A DNA stretch of 64,000 bases from positions 575,573 to 639,572 of the forward strand of contig VXAI01000181.1 of the NCBI GenBank assembly GCA_013399305.1, in the 5' to 3' direction. The notes beneath the pieces are model-generated. The model saw only the letters and a program-made list of their open reading frames with translations, ran no database searches and was not told the DNA's origin. Position numbers and translations under genes: made by a program. Source of the DNA: Rostratula benghalensis (taxonomy: Eukaryota; Chordata; Aves; Charadriiformes; Rostratulidae). Shown one piece after another: positions 49,851-63,543 of the stretch; position 1 is the stretch's first letter; each line of letters opens with the position of its first letter.

Positions 49851-50106
49851 TTCCTATATTTTAAGTTAAATCTCAGGGTTTCAGGAACAGAACAAAAGCC
49901 AGTCCGTAGTTGAGAGTAGCACTCTATAGAAACAGTTTGGAAACATTTTCATTTACAGAAGGTATGGGAGAATAGCCTGAAACAGTTTTAAATAAAATTT
50001 AGCCCACCTATAATTTAATAATAGTCAACCTGATTTTTTTTTAATTTGTAAAAACAATTTACTGCTGGGCCTAGACCCCAAACGCCAAGTTTCAGCCCAC
50101 AGAGAT

Positions 50107-50133
50107 TTTTTTTTTTCTTTTTTTTTTTTTTAA
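50107..50133. repeat. Poly-T tract
   Basis: T-run with one C interruption. Confidence 0.85.
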
Positions 50134-50462
50134 TGGCTGAGTTATAAACCCTTGAAAAATGCTGACAGCCCCTTTGCTATAGCAGCACTAGCGGGTGCCC
50201 TATAATGAACTTTTAAATGACTTGAGATAATATCTGGAAAGCCAAGCCTGAAATATATTTCTGGTTTTGAGCCGTTGCCAAGGCAAACACAACACATCAT
50301 AAGTCATCTTCGTGATTCTAAGCGCATAAATTGGAGACACTGCATATAAAATCCAAATATTAGGTATCCTTCATGGCCAAACTTTTTGCTGGTTTGATGT
50401 TACAGAATAGCAGCAGCTGTGCGAGGATGCAGTGTAGGGAGTTGTGTGTCTCGAAAGAAGGA

Positions 50463-50464
<2 letters not shown>

Positions 50465-50506
<42 letters not shown>
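50465..50506. repeat. (GT)21 microsatellite
   Basis: 42 uninterrupted bases of GT. The length makes polymorphism likely. Confidence 0.98.
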
Positions 50507-50507
<1 letters not shown>

Positions 50508-53500
50508 TTTCCACAGCTCTGTCTTGACATTGTTACATAGGAGCCTGCCCGGCCCTAATAAATCCTCAAGGATTCTACTACTTTTAAGTGGAACCCAGGT
50601 GGCTTTCAAAATAAAAGCCCGTCCTCGCTGGCCAAGGAATGTTAATCTCCTCTGTGACCACATGGTTACTCTATCTTAAATTACCAAAGACACATCTTAG
50701 AGCAGTAACACCCTCTTTGCTTGGAGGAGGATTTTGCTGGCCACAGCGAGACCCTTTTCCTACCCATCTCCCCCCCCCCCACCCCAAGCACTGTGTGTGC
50801 TCTGTGGTTCTGGTTTCACTAGGTGTTTAAAGCACGATGGGGATGCAGGATTAGACCCCAAAATGTTCATTTTATGAGCAAAATTGCTGTTTCATTTATC
50901 CTTTTCTTTATGTTTTTCTGATCTTTCGAAATATTCAAAGAAAAGCTAAAATTGAAGTCTCCATTCAAGCCACCGCAAACCTGAAAACAGCTTTAATCCA
51001 GGTGTACAAAGAGAGGCTGGTGGACCAAGTTCCTTTCCATTCTAGACATGTAACAACACACTTCTCTGGAAAGGACCATCTCCAAACCTTTTCTCAGGCA
51101 AACCTGCAGCTGTGGGGACACCGTTTCCAGCTGCTGGCTTGGAGTATAAACCTAATTCCAGATTTGAAAATTCAACTCTGCGTTGCAGCCCACAAAGCAA
51201 CCACCTGAGCTGGTTGGAGTGAGGCAGTTGGGACACCAGCCTCCCGGGCTGCTCATTGCAGTTACCTTTCTGCACCATGAGCTTTAGCAGCAAAATGGTT
51301 CTTTGTCCAAAAGAAACCCAGAAAGTGTCTCAATCAGTGCTTTTAGGATGGTTAAGCTTAAAAATTGGTAACTTGAAGAGTTTATTTAAAGGGAAAGAGG
51401 ACACTAGGGACATCAGAAGGTCCAAGCCAGGCTGCCTGATTTAAGAGACTAACCTGGAAATAAGCATTTTCATTCTTTCAGAGCTCTGGATTATCCACAT
51501 TAGTCCAGCCTGATGCTACACTCGGATGCACCCCATACTCACGTGAATTGGCATCAGCATTGAGCTCAGACATTGGGAATTTTCTAAATGGAGAAAGTCA
51601 ACAACACAGAGCCCACCCAGCCTGAAGATGCAGGAGGGGCCTTGCTGGTTGTTCCATATGTTCAATCAACTTGGGGTTTAAGTTGTTCCAGTTCAGCTAC
51701 AGAAGGCACCAGCAGGATTTCTGTCTGAAGCATGGCCATAGACAGAGCACATACTTCTCAGTTGGAAAAAGGATTAAGCATCGATGTCTTGATCTGCCCA
51801 TAACTCACAAAGGAAGACAACTCCTGATAGGTCCGATCTGTGGGTCCCATCAACAGACCCTTGTCTGGGGCAAAAGGAAGATTCCCGTCTGGAATTTCCC
51901 TTATTTTACATGAATAAAAGTAGAGGAATGACAGTGGGAGGAAAGGGATACCGCACTCAACCCCGCATTTAGCAACCCATATGAACAATATCAGAGTTGG
52001 AAGTCATGTGGAAATATTCAGCATCAACTGTCTTGGGACACAAGGAGATACTCTGCTGCCTTTGCTTATTTTCAAAGGAGTTTCCTCAGCGATGGAAAGA
52101 CTCAATTTGGGATACGCACTGCGGCTGTCTTTTGGGTTTTCTCTTCCCAGGCTCTATCTAGAGGGTTTAGTGCCACTCCAGGATAATTTACTGACCCAGG
52201 ACAAGCTGCCCGAGGCCTTACACCTCTTCAGTTGCCCACGTCTGATACTCACTGTATTTGGGATTCTCAGAATTAATCGCTACTTTCTGATAATTAGCAG
52301 CTTGGAGATTGCCCTGGGCCACAGGGGAGGGAGGGTTTGTGGAGGGAAACTGGAGCACAAGATGCCTGTGGGCTTCCAAAAAACTCTCTGGGGCTCAGCA
52401 CCCGAATCCCGTCGCTTTTGGGTAAGAATGGGACAACTCACTGCCCTTCCTGCCTATCCTAGTTCTTAATATGCATTTGAGAGTTCACATCTGCCTCCCC
52501 TTTTATGAGTCAACCTCCAGGTCTGAGGACAGATGTCCTGGTGATAGCTTTGACGCTAGGATCTGGCAAGGGGAAATGAAGCTTTTCTTTACTCAGGAAC
52601 CAGTTTTATAGCACAAGTAGGAAGCCTCTAAACTTTATCACGAATAAAGTGATTTGGAATAGGTAAACAAATGTCCACATCCAGCTATAAACCCAACTAC
52701 TGAAAACCATCAAGGGATTTTGTTGTCACTTTAGAAGCTGCTCTGCAGTAAAAAGCCACGTACAAGAACTGCAGCTATTAAAGGAAGGGTGTATAGAAGG
52801 TATGTGCCTTAAGATTAATGCTGTAGAGTCAAAGAAAAGCTGTTATTTTTGACATTTTGACATAGCATCACTTTAGGATCTGGTTCTTATTAGCCCTTTC
52901 TGTGCCTTTTAAAGGTCTAGTTTTGTTTGTGGGGTTTTTTTTAATCCAAAAATGTCAGGAAATTTGGAACAGAAACTTACAATAAAACACGTCCCTTGAC
53001 CCTCTGATCTATCAATCTTTCAAATAAACAAAGATAGCTGGATGAGCCAGGAAAAGGTTATTATATATAGTTACCTTATGCATAATGGTCAGATATTCAC
53101 TACACAAACTGAGGTTACATTAAAAAATCCCATGCAAAGGAAGCATTTTGTGAGATATTTTTGCCATGAACGGCCCAACGTTACCAGGGGTGGTTTCTTT
53201 TCCAGCTTGGGTTCTGTGACCTTCAAATTTCACACCCTGTATTATTTATAAATGAGACATTCAAGAAACACAAATTCTCAAATAAAAACGTACACTCCGT
53301 CGGTGGAAAAGCAAACAAAAGGAGCTAATGTACTGTGGCTAAAAAAATTTTCAAACAAAGTAGCAGTAATTTACTGCCTCGCTACTAACGGGACCCCACA
53401 AATAGAATCAGAATCCTGAGCCCCATCAGGGGAGCCTTGATTTACCGAATATCCCCCAGATAATACAGGAAAATAAAAAGGTAAATTGTGCATAAATGTG

Positions 53501-54117
53501 AAAGCTGTAATTCTTCCCCTTTCACCACGTGTATCAAATTCACATCCAGTGATTTCAAAAGAAAATCTGGAAATCTCTGAAGAGCTGGGGCCAAAGTTAG
53601 GAGGCCTCAATCCACCTGGTTTTCTCCACGTTTGGTTTTGTTTATGTTTTTTAAGATGTAGTTTGCTTAAGAGTCAAATTCTCCCTGGGACATCAGAAAG
53701 ATTTTCCTTAGAAGAACTCATGGCCAGGTCGTGTCCCTGCCTGGAAAGATTTGCCAAGGTGACAGCTTTAGCCTGCATTCATCAGTAAGGACAGAAAGAC
53801 TTGCTTCTCCCCTCAGGATGTCCCCAGACCCAAAGGGTCCACCAGAATGTGTAGCCACCAGGATGTCCTACAGCCTCTTCTGTGCTCAGTGACCTCCTCT
53901 TGCTCTGTGGCTGCCATCCAGCCCGACTTGCCAGGGGATGCTTGGCCTGCACAAGGACCTCCAAGAAGTTCATGACATATATTCCCATGCACAGGGTAGA
54001 GACACAAATACTCAAGCTCTCCCACCCCTTGTTTTGCCCTTACATGGTTATTTTCTGTTCTGGACCCCCAGATCATCCCAGGGAAAGCAAGTTTGCTATA
54101 GGTGATCCTTGTATTGA

Positions 54118-54450
54118 TATAATAGAATGGTTAGAGTTGAAAGGGATCTTAAAGCCCATCCAGTGTCACCCCCTGCCCTGGTCAGGGACACCTCCCACCA
54201 GACCAGGTTGCTCCAAGCCCCCTCCAGCCTGGCCTTGAACCCCTCCAGGGATGGGGCAACCACAGCTCCTCTGGGCAACCTGGGCCAGGCTCTCACCACC
54301 CTCACCCCAAACAAGTTCTTCCCCACAGCTCAGCTCCATCTCCCCTCTTTCAGGGTCAAACCCTTCCCCCTCATCCTATGGCTCCCCTCCCTCATCCAGA
54401 GTCCCCTCCCCAGCTTTCCTGGAGCCTCTTGAGGGACTGGAAGGAACTCA
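54118..54450 (-). mobile_element. CR1 LINE 3' fragment, antisense
   Basis: ATAATAGAATGGTTAGAGTTG, then GGACACCTCCCACCAGACC, ending near CTCTTGAGGGACTGGAAGG. It includes the reversed block CATCCAGAGTCCCCTCCCC of the 23786/34757 subtype. Confidence 0.93.
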
Positions 54451-57400
54451 AAGATTTCACCAGAAAGGAAAATAGTCAGAATCTGCAAAAACTCAGACTA
54501 ATAGGTTTTCTTTGGAAACGAAAGGATTGAGTTAAGAGCTCTTGGGAGGAGGAGGAGGTACCAGCAATGTGATAACGTCCTGCACACCAGCACTGGTGTC
54601 CTTGGCTCTGTCTCAGCCACAGCCAGGACACGTCCTCGTGCACTGCCATGGTGGAACGAGCTCCTGACGGGGCTGCAGTTGGACATGAGGGGACAAGGGA
54701 AGACCTGATCAGGAGGAGCCACAGCGATGGCATCATCCTCTTATCAATCCCATAGAGAATTCTATTCCAGTGAACATTCACCGGTGCTCAATTCCACTTA
54801 CAGTCAAAAGAAAACAGTATTTCAAAGCTGACTCTTTCTTGGCAGAGACTCCAATATTATTGTTGCCTGAGGATGGAGAGTTCCCAAACTATTCCTCTGC
54901 TGTATCCGATGTAAATAGGCTTCCAGGCCTATCTATTTCTTTGTATATAAACTGATATCTGACAAAAGGAAGGAATAGCCTGCCCATCCACAATCATTTT
55001 TGTGGAAAAGAAGCAGGTGAATGAAGGGCTCTTCACCTTTTTGAATGGTAAATCAGAAGTTTTGTCAAACAAAGAGCTGGAGTGAGAGCTTCTCCTGTGG
55101 TGTAAGGGGAGAGAGGGGAGGCAAAGCACAGGCAAGGAGAAAAGAGAAACTCCCGTGCCTTGCACAACAGGAAGGAGAAAAATGGGAAAAGTGCCCAGTG
55201 CCACCCACCTTGCTCCCTCGCCTGCTGGCACACCCCAAAAAAGAGTCACATTAAGGAACAGAGTATGGTCCCTGAAAGCCAGCACCAGTGCAGAGCATCC
55301 CCATGAACTCCGCTTACTCCCAGTTTCACCAGACCCTTTTTGTTTCACTTCAGACACCACCTATTGCCATGGCCAAGGGCAAAACCATTCCTGGGCAAGG
55401 CAATGGCTTTAAGCCACCAGGAGCAAATGGCAGTGCCATGGAGAGCGTTGGGAGAGGGTACAAAGCCTCCAAGGCTGGGAAAGATCTTCTCCAAGGAGCC
55501 AGAGTCCCTGCTGGACATCTCCTGCCCACCATGGGAAATCTCTGCAAGCAACCAGGGGGTGAAAGGCTTCTCATTCTGCCACCGACCCTGAGAGCCTTTT
55601 CTTACCACCAGAGCCCCTTCTTTTAATAAGTTCACTTATTTCCCCTTACATAATTAAATATTTACTGGATCACATTTTCATTTCTCTCTTTTCCCTCGTG
55701 GCATTCCCTCCACACGCCATGATTTACCAGTTGGAAAAGAGAGAAATGCTCATAGCTACATTTCTCCCATTTTAAAAATGATTATTTTTTTTATTTTTTT
55801 ATGCACAGTTTGTTTGTTTTTTTAAGGTTATGGTGAGAAACCACCTCCTCCCTCCCATCAATCGTTGCTTTCAACAGCTCTTCACGGGTGGCTGCGTCTC
55901 TTTTAAATTCATTTCCTGTGAAAAAGAATAAACAGGCAACTGTTTAATGCTGTCGATTTAGCTTATTTAATAGAAATTGAAACCTGAATAGGGCTCAGTT
56001 GTAAGATAATCACTGCAGAACTCACCGAGCTACGGAAAGTACCGTATTAAGTAATTATTTCAAAATGCAGAATCTTGTTTATCCAGACTATGAGGTGTTC
56101 CCACTTCCCAAACACAGGAGATAGACCCGAGGAAGAGACGCTCATTTCCAAAAGGCAGCAGGTAGAGTTTTAGAGCCGCTTCGTGCGGACAGGCATTTAA
56201 TTGGGAAATTTGGCTGGAAACCCCTTTCATGTGGTGAATTTAATAGGCTTTAAAATGAGTTTTACTGGGACGCCTGCGTGACCTCACGGCTGACTGCAGC
56301 AAAGACAAGTGGACACGCTGATTTCTCGAGATGCTTGTTTGCAAACGAAATGAAAACGAAGTGTGTGCCTAATTTTCTTTCTCCTCTGAGGTTTCACCTC
56401 CCCAGCTCAGCATGTGCTGCCCTGGATTTTGCTTTATACCAGAGAGAGGTTCAAAGACCTTCAGTGGAACCAGCAGCTCCCACATTAAAGCCCCTGCTTC
56501 TCTCTTTAGACAAGATGAAACGTGTGCGCGTTACCTTGCTCGTAGGCACGCTGGGAGAATCCACCCCTCTGACTAAGCTTTTTGGGCAGCAAATGCATTT
56601 TAATCACTTATGTAAATCCACGTTTAGGTGTGTAAGCTTACAGCAGTCTAAATGCTAATCAGGTCGAGCAAAGGGGCTGGTAATCCCCCAGGAATGCAGG
56701 ATTCAGCCCAAGCAGTGCTAATTGCTGCATTCCAGGTGGATTAGGAGCGTGAAACTTCATTTTTACCTGTTTCTGACAATACAGCTCAGGAGCAGGTGCC
56801 ATGGAAGTAACGTGGAAAATGGTTTAATTGCTAATGCAGAGGCCAGGCTCAGCACTGGCACAGAAAGTGTAAGCTTGGCTTTGGCTTATGATGATCCCAC
56901 GTCCAGGACGGTGGCAGTCACCCCAGGTGCTACCTCTGCTCTCTCTGGAGGTGCTGCTTTCCAGCAGAGCCAGGGTGGGACACCTGAACCCAGGCTGATA
57001 CATCTCTCCTGGCATGGAGAGCAGTTAGAATGAAGCAGACATCAAAGGAGACAGGAGTCTCCCCGTTTGCACCAAGGCTTTGGAAAGTGTCTGCCCTGGG
57101 GCACACGCTACTGAAGAAAAGGAGCATTTGAACAACCAGCTGAGAGAAAGCCTAACCAAAATATGGGGCAAAAATCACCCTGGCCATAAGAAACCAGTGT
57201 ACACAAATCCTCCCATTAGGAATAACAACAAAGAAGCTACTGAGGGCTACCTTTTCAGCACAAATCAGACATAATTTACCATAAAATTACAGTATCTTCA
57301 CTATTTCTTCCCTACCTTTCCCTCTATCTAGGTTTTGGTTGGAGAGGCACAGCTTTCCCTGTGATACATAGCAATCTATAGGCGCTTCACCGATTGAACC

Positions 57401-58777
57401 CCTGGGCTCACACCAGAGAACAAAGAATGTATCACCAAAAATCATTTGCAATAAATGCTTCAACCACTTCTACAAAGTGCAACCATGTCGTCTCCTGCAG
57501 CCACGGGGAGGTTTCCTAGAGAAAAACCCACCCTGTAGGTCAGTAAAGGCTGCTTGCAAATGCCACTTATTTATTTATTTATTTTTGAAAAACCAAAGCA
57601 AGCTGCCCAATAAAGAAGCACGGAAGCATCCTGTTTGGGATCCACTGCCCTTGCTCCTCAGCAGCTTTGGGACATTCCCAATGCACAGGCCGGATCTACA
57701 GACCTGCATGGGCACTTGGATAAATCACTGCAGTGGGATAAGACATCCATTCTGTGAATTTGGAATCCTCTGCTTCATTCCTACACACTTTTCCCTCTTT
57801 CTCCCCACCAAGGCCAAGCCCTTTGACTTTAGTCTTCTTCAACATCTCCTGGATCACCAGAAAATCCTTCTCCTTCCCTGATGGGAAGGCAAACGTGAAA
57901 GAGCCAGCCTTGCCTTAAAGTACCCACAACTACATATTCTCTTCATACTTAAGCACAGAAAGCATATTTATGCTTACACATAAAACATGAACACATGTTC
58001 ATTAAATAAAAACAAAAACAAAAAAACCCAAGCCATTAACAACATACAGATAGAAACATTTGGAAAAAACATCTGTGGCAGAACTCCACTATGGGAAATT
58101 TCAGTCTAAATAGTTAATGGCTGGCAAAATTATAAGCAAATGAGAAGGGTGGTTGACAAACTGCACAGTCAGAGTGGCTAACAGCATCCTGCACTCCAAA
58201 CATTACGTTAGAAGCATTTCAAAGGTCAGATTGACTCAGGAGCTGCAGGCCAGAGGAAGTTCAGCAATTTGGCTTAAATAATTGGTGCTGCATGATTTAC
58301 AAAATGAAGGGGAATGAGAAATACATCCCTTTTTTTCCGCAATATATACCCTTCAGGGAGCTCCAAATCACACATGATTACCACCTGCAAATATATTTTC
58401 CCCATCTATTAATTTAAAGCCTCAAAATTTCATAATAAAACACATCGAGGCAAACAGACTGCCTGATGCTTGTTAATTTTGAGCTCAAATCGTAAGATTC
58501 ATCAGAGAAAACGTTAAGCAGTTCATAAACCAAGTGAACTCATACCTTCAAATATTTTTGCCATGTGGAACATTTTCCTAGGACAAGAAATGAACGCAGC
58601 ATTCTCCAGAAATCAGAGAACCACACGTAAGTACATGTTAAATGATCACAAAGCAAAAAAAGATTTATCTTAAATGCCCCCTCACCTCTTTGCTTGCTAA
58701 CTGGGCCAAGTCAAGAAGAAGAATTGAGATTTTAAAAACTGATATAACTTTTTTTTTCTTTTTTTCTGTCCACTTAC

Positions 58778-58849
58778 CTTTATCTAATTCACTTGAGATG
58801 TTCCATGATGATGTCGGCATGAAGTCAGCCACAACTGATGAATTTGCTC
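58778..58849 (-). CDS. ROR1: ROR1 exon 2: N-terminal extracellular linker
   Basis: This 72-base exon encodes 23 full codons (ANSSVVADF, then MPTSSWNISSELDK) plus a split codon at each end. The segment PTSSWNISSEL matches the mature N-terminus of vertebrate ROR1 just after signal-peptide cleavage, and NIS is an N-glycosylation sequon. The acceptor is CCAG at 58851-58850 and the donor is GTAAGT starting at 58777. It ends in one base (G) that combines with AC from exon 3 to give Asp. The first codon is completed by exon 1, which is not in the window. The residues before PTSSW differ from the mammalian ones I recall, as expected for a weakly constrained linker. It is too short to stand out as an open frame and was found by homology and phase. 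Confidence 0.92.
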
Positions 58850-59905
58850 CTGGAAGGGAAAGATAGAGAGGAAAAAAAAAGTGGCATTAATATATCGATT
58901 CCGTATCATCAAGAGAGTAAGAGGCATTTATAAAGTTGCTGTCACAGTAATAAAAGGATTTGAAGAACAGCAGTTATTAAAAGGCTCTCGAGGCTGTGTG
59001 CTGGCAGGCTGAGATGTGTGGGCAGCAGAACCAGTGGAGTGGAAGAAGGCAGCTGGCCAGCGCTGTCCCTGGGAGGCCTCCTGTTAATTAAGCAACCAGT
59101 CTTTGGGACATATTTGGCCCACCTTGAAATCCCTCCACGCGGTCTATAGAGGTAGAAAGCCACTGCAGTGCCACAGCTAAGAAAAGCACAAGCACTAGGA
59201 GGTTGCTGAACACGTTATCTATTAACATTCACAAGCCATTTTCATCCTGCCAACCCCCTGAACTCGAGACCAGACACAGTTTATGCACTAAAGATAATAG
59301 GGTTCCTTGTATGAAAAATCCTCTGGTGACTCCTGGAAGCACAGCCTGGAAAGACTGATCTGATCATCAGCAGCATTTTCACATTGCTCTGATATTTTTT
59401 CACCTTTTCAAGAAAAAGTTGAATGATGACTTTAGTCTTCATTTATATTTTTAGCTATTTTTTATACACGCAAGCAGTAAGTCGTACAGAGAGGAGTGTT
59501 AAGGGAACCACCAGCATCATTCCAGCTACAGGTCATGGTAAAACACCTCCCTGTATCCAAAAATCAATTATTTAATCAAAAATTCCTGTGAGGACCCTGG
59601 TGTGTAACTGCCACGGTAGCACCTCCCACACCTCAAAGGCTGTGCAGTATCCATAACAAGATGGTTTTGGGGCTCCCTGAGGGGCTCTGCAAAGCCATGC
59701 TCAGCTGTGAAAATCCATCATCCCATGGCGAGGGGGGAACTACTGTCCCCTCATAAGCCCTATGAGGCTCTGCAGGCATTTTGGAGGGTTTGCTTTTGGA
59801 GCACGACCTCTCAGAGTCCCCCCCCGGAGAGTAACACACATATATGTGAGATCCGAGTGAGTGAGCGACATCCTGGCCTCAAAACTGGAAAGTTATGGGT
59901 TTGAT

Positions 59906-60592
59906 CGAGCCCTGAGGAGAAGGACTTGGGAGTGATGGTGGATGAGAAGCTCAACATGAGCCGGCAGTGCCCACTGGAAGCCCAGAAAGCCAACCCCATC
60001 CTGGGCTGCATCAAAAGAAGCGTGGCCAGCAGGTCACAGGAGGTGATGCTACCCCTCTGCTCTGCTCTCCGGAGACCCCACTGGAGTCCTGTGTCCAGCT
60101 TTGGAGTCCTCAGCACAGGAAGGACATGGACCTGCTGGAATGGGTCCAGCAGAGGGCCATGAAGATGATCAGAGGGATGGAGCACCTCTCCTCTGAAGAC
60201 AGGCTGAGAGAGCTGGGCTTGTTCAATCTGGAGAAGAGAAAGCTCCAGGGAGACCTTAGAGCAGCTTCCAGTATCTGAAGGGAGCTACAGGAGAGCTGGG
60301 GAGGGACTCTTTGTCAGGGAATGCAGTGACAGGACAAGGGGTAATGGCTTTAAATTGGAAGAAGAGAGATTTAGATGAGATACCAGAAACAAATTCTTTA
60401 CTGGGAGGGTGGTGAAAGCTCAGGTTGCCCAGAGAAGCTGTGGCTGCCCCATCCCTGGAGGGGTTCAAGGCCAGGCTGGAGGGGGCTTGGAGCAACCTGG
60501 TCTGGTGGGAGGTGTCCCTGCCCAGGGCAGGGGGGTTGGAACTGGATGATTTTTAAGGTCCCTTCCAACTCTTACCATTCTATGATTCTATA
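59906..60592 (+). mobile_element. CR1 LINE fragment
   Basis: Starts near GATCGAGCCCTGAGGAGAAGG and ends CATTCTATGATTCTATAC. Early translation gives [20 protein letters not shown] and [21 protein letters not shown]1 ORF2 C-terminal sequence that then shifts frame. It includes the normal CR1 sequence (GAGATTTAGATGAGATACC) at the point where chimeric units A and B carry their foreign head. Confidence 0.95.
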
Positions 60593-61629
60593 CTGGGAAG
60601 GGTAGGAAGAAGAGGTGCACACACATTCCATGGCACAGGAACACACCGCACCTCCTAATTCCCGGAGTTTACCCAGCCCCAGGAAACCTCACCTCGAGAA
60701 GGAGGAGAGCGATGGAGAGGAGAGCTACGGCCCTGAAGGTGGGAGTGAATCTGGAATAACAATAACAAGCAGCACTCAACATGTCAGCAGTGAGATCCCA
60801 GCGAGATGCTAAGAAGCCTTACCACAAATTATCACCCTGTGCCTGGAAATCACCCCATTGCCGGGTGACTTCACTCCTTCCCACAGGTGCCCGGGGAGCG
60901 CAGTCGGGATGCTAAGCATCAGCATTTTGAAGACCACTGTTTTTAATTTCAACACCATCCCCATAGCTTGTTCCCAGACATCTTTTAACTACAAAGCAAT
61001 TTCGCTCATAAAACTCTGGCAGTGCAAGGACAGGCAAAGATACTCTGCGTTTATTTGACCAGTTAACGACTATTCTATTTCATTTTAAAATCATGAGAAA
61101 ATTGTAAACACAAAGTCATACACATGCACGGAGCTGTTACGTTCAGATACAGCCACTACACTTATTATAAATATCGTCTTTCTTAAAAGCCCACCTGGTA
61201 GCTGTGCTTATTTAAGACTCCGTCAAGTATTTCCAATGTAAACATGGAATGTGAAGGCCGTATAACTCACCCACAAACAGGGTCCTGCAGATATGCAGGG
61301 CAGAAACCCCCTGATGAGAGCCAATCCTCAGCCCATGAAAGATGGCATCACTCTCAAGTCAGCAGTGACACCTTTTTTACACAAGCTGAGATTTTGATCT
61401 GGTGTGCCCATCCTTCCTAAATCTTGATTTTTTAACAGCTAAACTTCTTACCTAACCCAAATGCCAGGGACCTCGTGGCTGAAAGAGCTGCAAGGTTTAA
61501 GGAAAAGAAAACAGATCTAGCGCTAATACGCCCTCCATGGTGACCACAATCATGGTTGATGTTTTTTTTCTGAGGCTAAAGCTGAGATGTGGGGTAGGTG
61601 ACAAATAAACAGTAGCCAAATGCTGATCA

Positions 61630-62153
61630 TGACCACTTGGGGTACGGTGTCCAGCTTTGGGGTCCTCAGCACAGGAAGGACATGGACCTGCTGGAATGGG
61701 TCCAGCAGAGGGCCATGAAGATGCTCAGAGGGATGGAGCACCTCTCCTCTGAAGACAGGCTGAGAGAGCTGGGGATGTTCAGCCTGGAGAAGAGAAGGCT
61801 CCAGGGAGAGACCTTAGAGCAGCTTCCAGTGTCTGAAGGGGCTACAGGAGAGCTGGGGAGGGACTCTTTGTCAGGAAGTGGAGTGACAGGACAAGGGGTA
61901 ATTTTTTTAAACTGAAAGAGGGGAGCTTTAGATAAGAAACCAAAAAGAAATTCTTGGCTGTGAGGGTGGTGAGGCACTGGAACAGGTTGCCCAGAGAAGT
62001 TGTGGAAGCCTCATCCCTGGAAGGGTTCAAGGCCAGGCTGGAGGGGGCTTTGCGCCACCTGGTCTGGTGGGAGGTGTCCCTGCCCAGGGCAGAGGGGTTG
62101 GAACTCAATGATCTTTAAGGTCCCGTCCAAATCTAACCACTCTGATTCTATGA
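61630..62153 (+). mobile_element. CR1 LINE fragment
   Basis: GACCACTTGGGGTACGGTG, then AGGACATGGACCTGCTGG and GAGGCACTGGAACAGGTTGC, ending CACTCTGATTCTATGACC. It is close to the copy at 59906 and shares its tail subtype with unit B. Confidence 0.94.
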
Positions 62154-63528
62154 CCTGCTCAATGCCAGTCTGGTACTGGAGGGTGGGATGCTCGATCTTC
62201 TACATCTCCCCTGGGTCCTTCATCCTTCCTGCCCCCAAAAAGAGGGCAGTTGGGCAATTCCTGTTGTCTTGTGATGAAAGCCCTCCAAGAGTGGGATTTG
62301 AAGTGCTGCTGCTTCTCACATCTCCTGTTGAGACCAAACAGGTTCACCTTTTAAGGCCACTGGGCATCACTCAAACCCCTGGGCGAAAGGTTACATCATT
62401 TACACGGCTCACAAATTAAAGTTTTGCACTCAACAATATATTTTCTGTAGGTAATATTACTTTTGCTCTCCTGGAAACATTCTAGTATTAAAAGCCCCAA
62501 AATAAATCATATTCTGCAAACACCTAACATGTATTAACCAAAATGAAAGAAAAAGTACTAACAGTATCATGACAAAATGCAGTACCTTGCTGTTTAAAAC
62601 CCCGGCGTGTTTATATTGATGCTTATTCTTATACAGGCTTTGAAAATACGCATGTAAATCTCACAGAGCAGACATCCATCACCTTATCTACAGAAAATAC
62701 CACATTAGAAGACCACACTTTACTATTTGTGAGATAATTCTCCAGGCTGGTGACTGGCAATTTTCTGACCTTCCTGAATTAAAGTTCCAATTTGAGCGTA
62801 TTACTGTGCCCTCAGTAGACATTTTATCTGACTGAAAGGACCACGAAACCATTGATTCAAAGTTAATGCAAAAACCAAAAGTATCTCAGAAAAGAAGTCC
62901 ACAAGACATGCAGGAGTTTGACTCTGGACTGCTGTGCATGGCAGTGAGAGCAGTGATACCTCTCCTTGGAAAAATCATGTTAGAACATTCAGGCCAAATC
63001 CGAAGCAGGCTCTGTCGGAAGGTGAGCTCCCAGCCAGCACGTGGGGAGAGATGAGTCAAGGATGGGAGGAGGATCAAAGCCTTGTCTGAGCAAAGTCATT
63101 CTTCCCCTGGAACCAAACCCACCTCCTGATCTGCCTTGCTTGGTAACTCTGCTTCCCGGAGGAAAATGTGTTTGAAAAACCAGACTGGGAATGGGTAGGA
63201 CTTTTTTTTTTTCCCTTTTGGGACCCACTGTGTGCGAACGGGTCAAAGAGCTGGAGCACCAAGAAGGTCACCCCAAAATCAAAATATCTAGAGCTATTCC
63301 ATCCACGAGAGCTCAGAGGAGACCAGAGAGTGACCCTCAGCACCCATCCCTCCACTCGACCATGGCTCATCCACTCACTTCATTCACCCCCACTCCAACC
63401 TTTCAGCTCTCACTAACCAACTGCTCCCTTCATCCTTTCAATCCCATACAGGGGATTTACACACAGCAACATGCATTTGGGGCACTGGAACAGGGTTGTC
63501 CACATGCTGTCACCATCAAAACAAAAAA

Positions 63529-63543
63529 GAAAAAAAAAAAAAG
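63529..63543. repeat. Poly-A run
   Basis: A-rich homopolymer with one G. Confidence 0.8.

Larger units (their letters stand above)
46026..58777 (-). other. ROR1: ROR1 intron 2 (12.8 kb)
   Basis: Donor GTAAGT after exon 2, acceptor ACCGAACAG before the Ig exon. It contains antisense CR1 copies at 48591 and 54118, the MIR-like SINE at 49563, a possible ancient repeat at 47355 and the GT microsatellite at 50465. Stretches 50830-54110 and 54460-58770 show no gene or repeat that I recognise. Confidence 0.9.
2161..58849 (-). other. ROR1: ROR1 gene, exons 2-9 with introns (exon 1 outside window)
   Basis: Eight exons on the minus strand join in phase into one open frame of about 905 codons that follows the vertebrate ROR1 domain order: N-glycosylated leader, Ig domain, frizzled cysteine-rich domain, kringle, transmembrane helix, kinase, Ser/Thr- and Pro-rich tail. 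Human ROR1 is 937 residues, and the missing roughly 30 would be the signal-peptide exon to the right. ROR1 is a plasma-membrane Wnt5a receptor or co-receptor acting in non-canonical Wnt signalling. All donors are GT and all acceptors AG. ROR2 was considered, but the kinase and tail sequence, including the C-terminus ESMISAEL, fit ROR1. Family knowledge is recalled, not searched. Confidence 0.97.

Noticed and set aside
55155..55626. Overlapping frames on both strands at 55155-55635 that might be a small gene or processed pseudogene
   Set aside because: No similarity to a known protein, no poly-A tail or flanking repeats, and both strands are equally open, as in moderately GC-rich noncoding DNA.
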